Of a stretch of DNA of 64,000 bases, positions 63,800 through 64,000 are shown in pieces. The first letter of the stretch is position 1. Each line of letters opens with the position of its first letter. The notes below the pieces were generated by a model that made no database searches, had not been told where the DNA came from, and saw only the letters and a list, made by a program, of their open reading frames with translations. The position numbers were made by a program, and so were the translations under genes. Source of the DNA: Allodiplogaster sudhausi (lineage: Eukaryota; Nematoda; Chromadorea; Rhabditida; Diplogasteridae); contig CALZFC010000251.1 of the NCBI GenBank assembly GCA_945643635.1, forward strand, positions 2,405,001 through 2,469,000, in the 5' to 3' direction.

Positions 63800-63992
63800 A
63801 CAGGTATAAAAGCGACTTTTTCGCCATCTCAAATCATTATCACTTCTTTTACTCGCAACTCCTCCTCCTTCTTCTCTTCTCTCCACGATGGGCGCTTTCT
63901 TTTACTCGCAACTCTTCCTCCTTCTCATCCTCGTCGGTGGCGGAGTCGCCTACAAGATTTTTTTAATCCCGGTCCACCCTTTGATTCTCTAA
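63800..63992 (+). CDS. Putative short membrane-anchored peptide with TATA box
   Basis: GGTATAAAAGCG at 63803-63814 resembles a TATA box. About 75 nt downstream, ATG at 63888 opens a 34-codon frame that starts MGAFFYSQLFLLLILVGGG and ends with TAA at 63990-63992: a strongly hydrophobic signal or anchor segment. The CTTTTACTCGCAACTC block occurs twice (63847 and 63900), once in the presumed 5' UTR. It may be the first exon of a gene continuing to the right, or a real short secreted or membrane peptide. Confidence 0.45.
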
Positions 63993-64000
63993 AATCTCTA

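Overview
The window is eukaryotic and most likely from a nematode. Genes have many small exons with GT-AG introns, a recurrent GTCAGT or GTCAGC donor, and GC-richer exons set in AT-rich introns. A protein tyrosine phosphatase of the type expanded in nematodes is present, and the selenoprotein T homologue carries Cys where vertebrates have Sec. The exact genus cannot be read from the sequence.

Layout. 1-2.1 kb: 3' part of ribosomal protein eS4 (RPS4), + strand, all visible exons intact. 2.6-8.4 kb: nine-exon TruB-family pseudouridine synthase of the mitochondrial TRUB2 type, + strand, with a hAT-type MITE in one intron. 9.75-13.5 kb: eight-exon SelT-like gene, - strand, fully reconstructable (250 aa). 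14.3-20.2 kb: thirteen-exon tyrosine phosphatase, + strand, with two one-base lesions and an in-frame TAG. 20.5-23.8 kb: C-terminal part of a CHD7/Kismet-like chromatin remodeller, followed by an inverted 203-bp copy of its own exon-intron sequence. 24.3-28.95 kb: repeats, including a relic of an ionotropic receptor exon and a 167-bp tandem array. 29.0-32.4 kb: multi-exon transposon-type gene, broken by one stop and one frameshift. 35.26-37.49 kb: a giant hairpin with two 735-bp arms. 37.5-41.2 kb: CR1/Jockey-like LINE, - strand. 41.4-51.5 kb: an ionotropic glutamate receptor-like (IR) gene on the - strand, interleaved with inverted and direct copies of its own 3' exons and a TMTC-like exon. 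53.5-54.8 kb: C-terminal part of an unrecognised gene, - strand. 55.1-63.6 kb: two diverged copies of one segment, carrying a small 90-aa Lys/Glu-rich gene (intact at 62.9-63.6 kb, broken at 55.4-55.6 kb) and + strand disordered-protein exons, with a 1.48-kb long-TIR element between them.

Three features run through the whole window. First, introns are filled with strand-oriented microsatellites: GA runs grow out of GTGAGAGA donors and CT runs run into acceptors. Second, exon-intron boundaries are often echoed as partial copies inside introns. Third, several reading frames are broken by the loss of exactly one G in a G-run, which may be real decay or a systematic consensus error. RPS4, TRUB2-like, SelT-like and the 90-aa gene read as intact; much of the 14-62 kb interval is decaying or recently rearranged.
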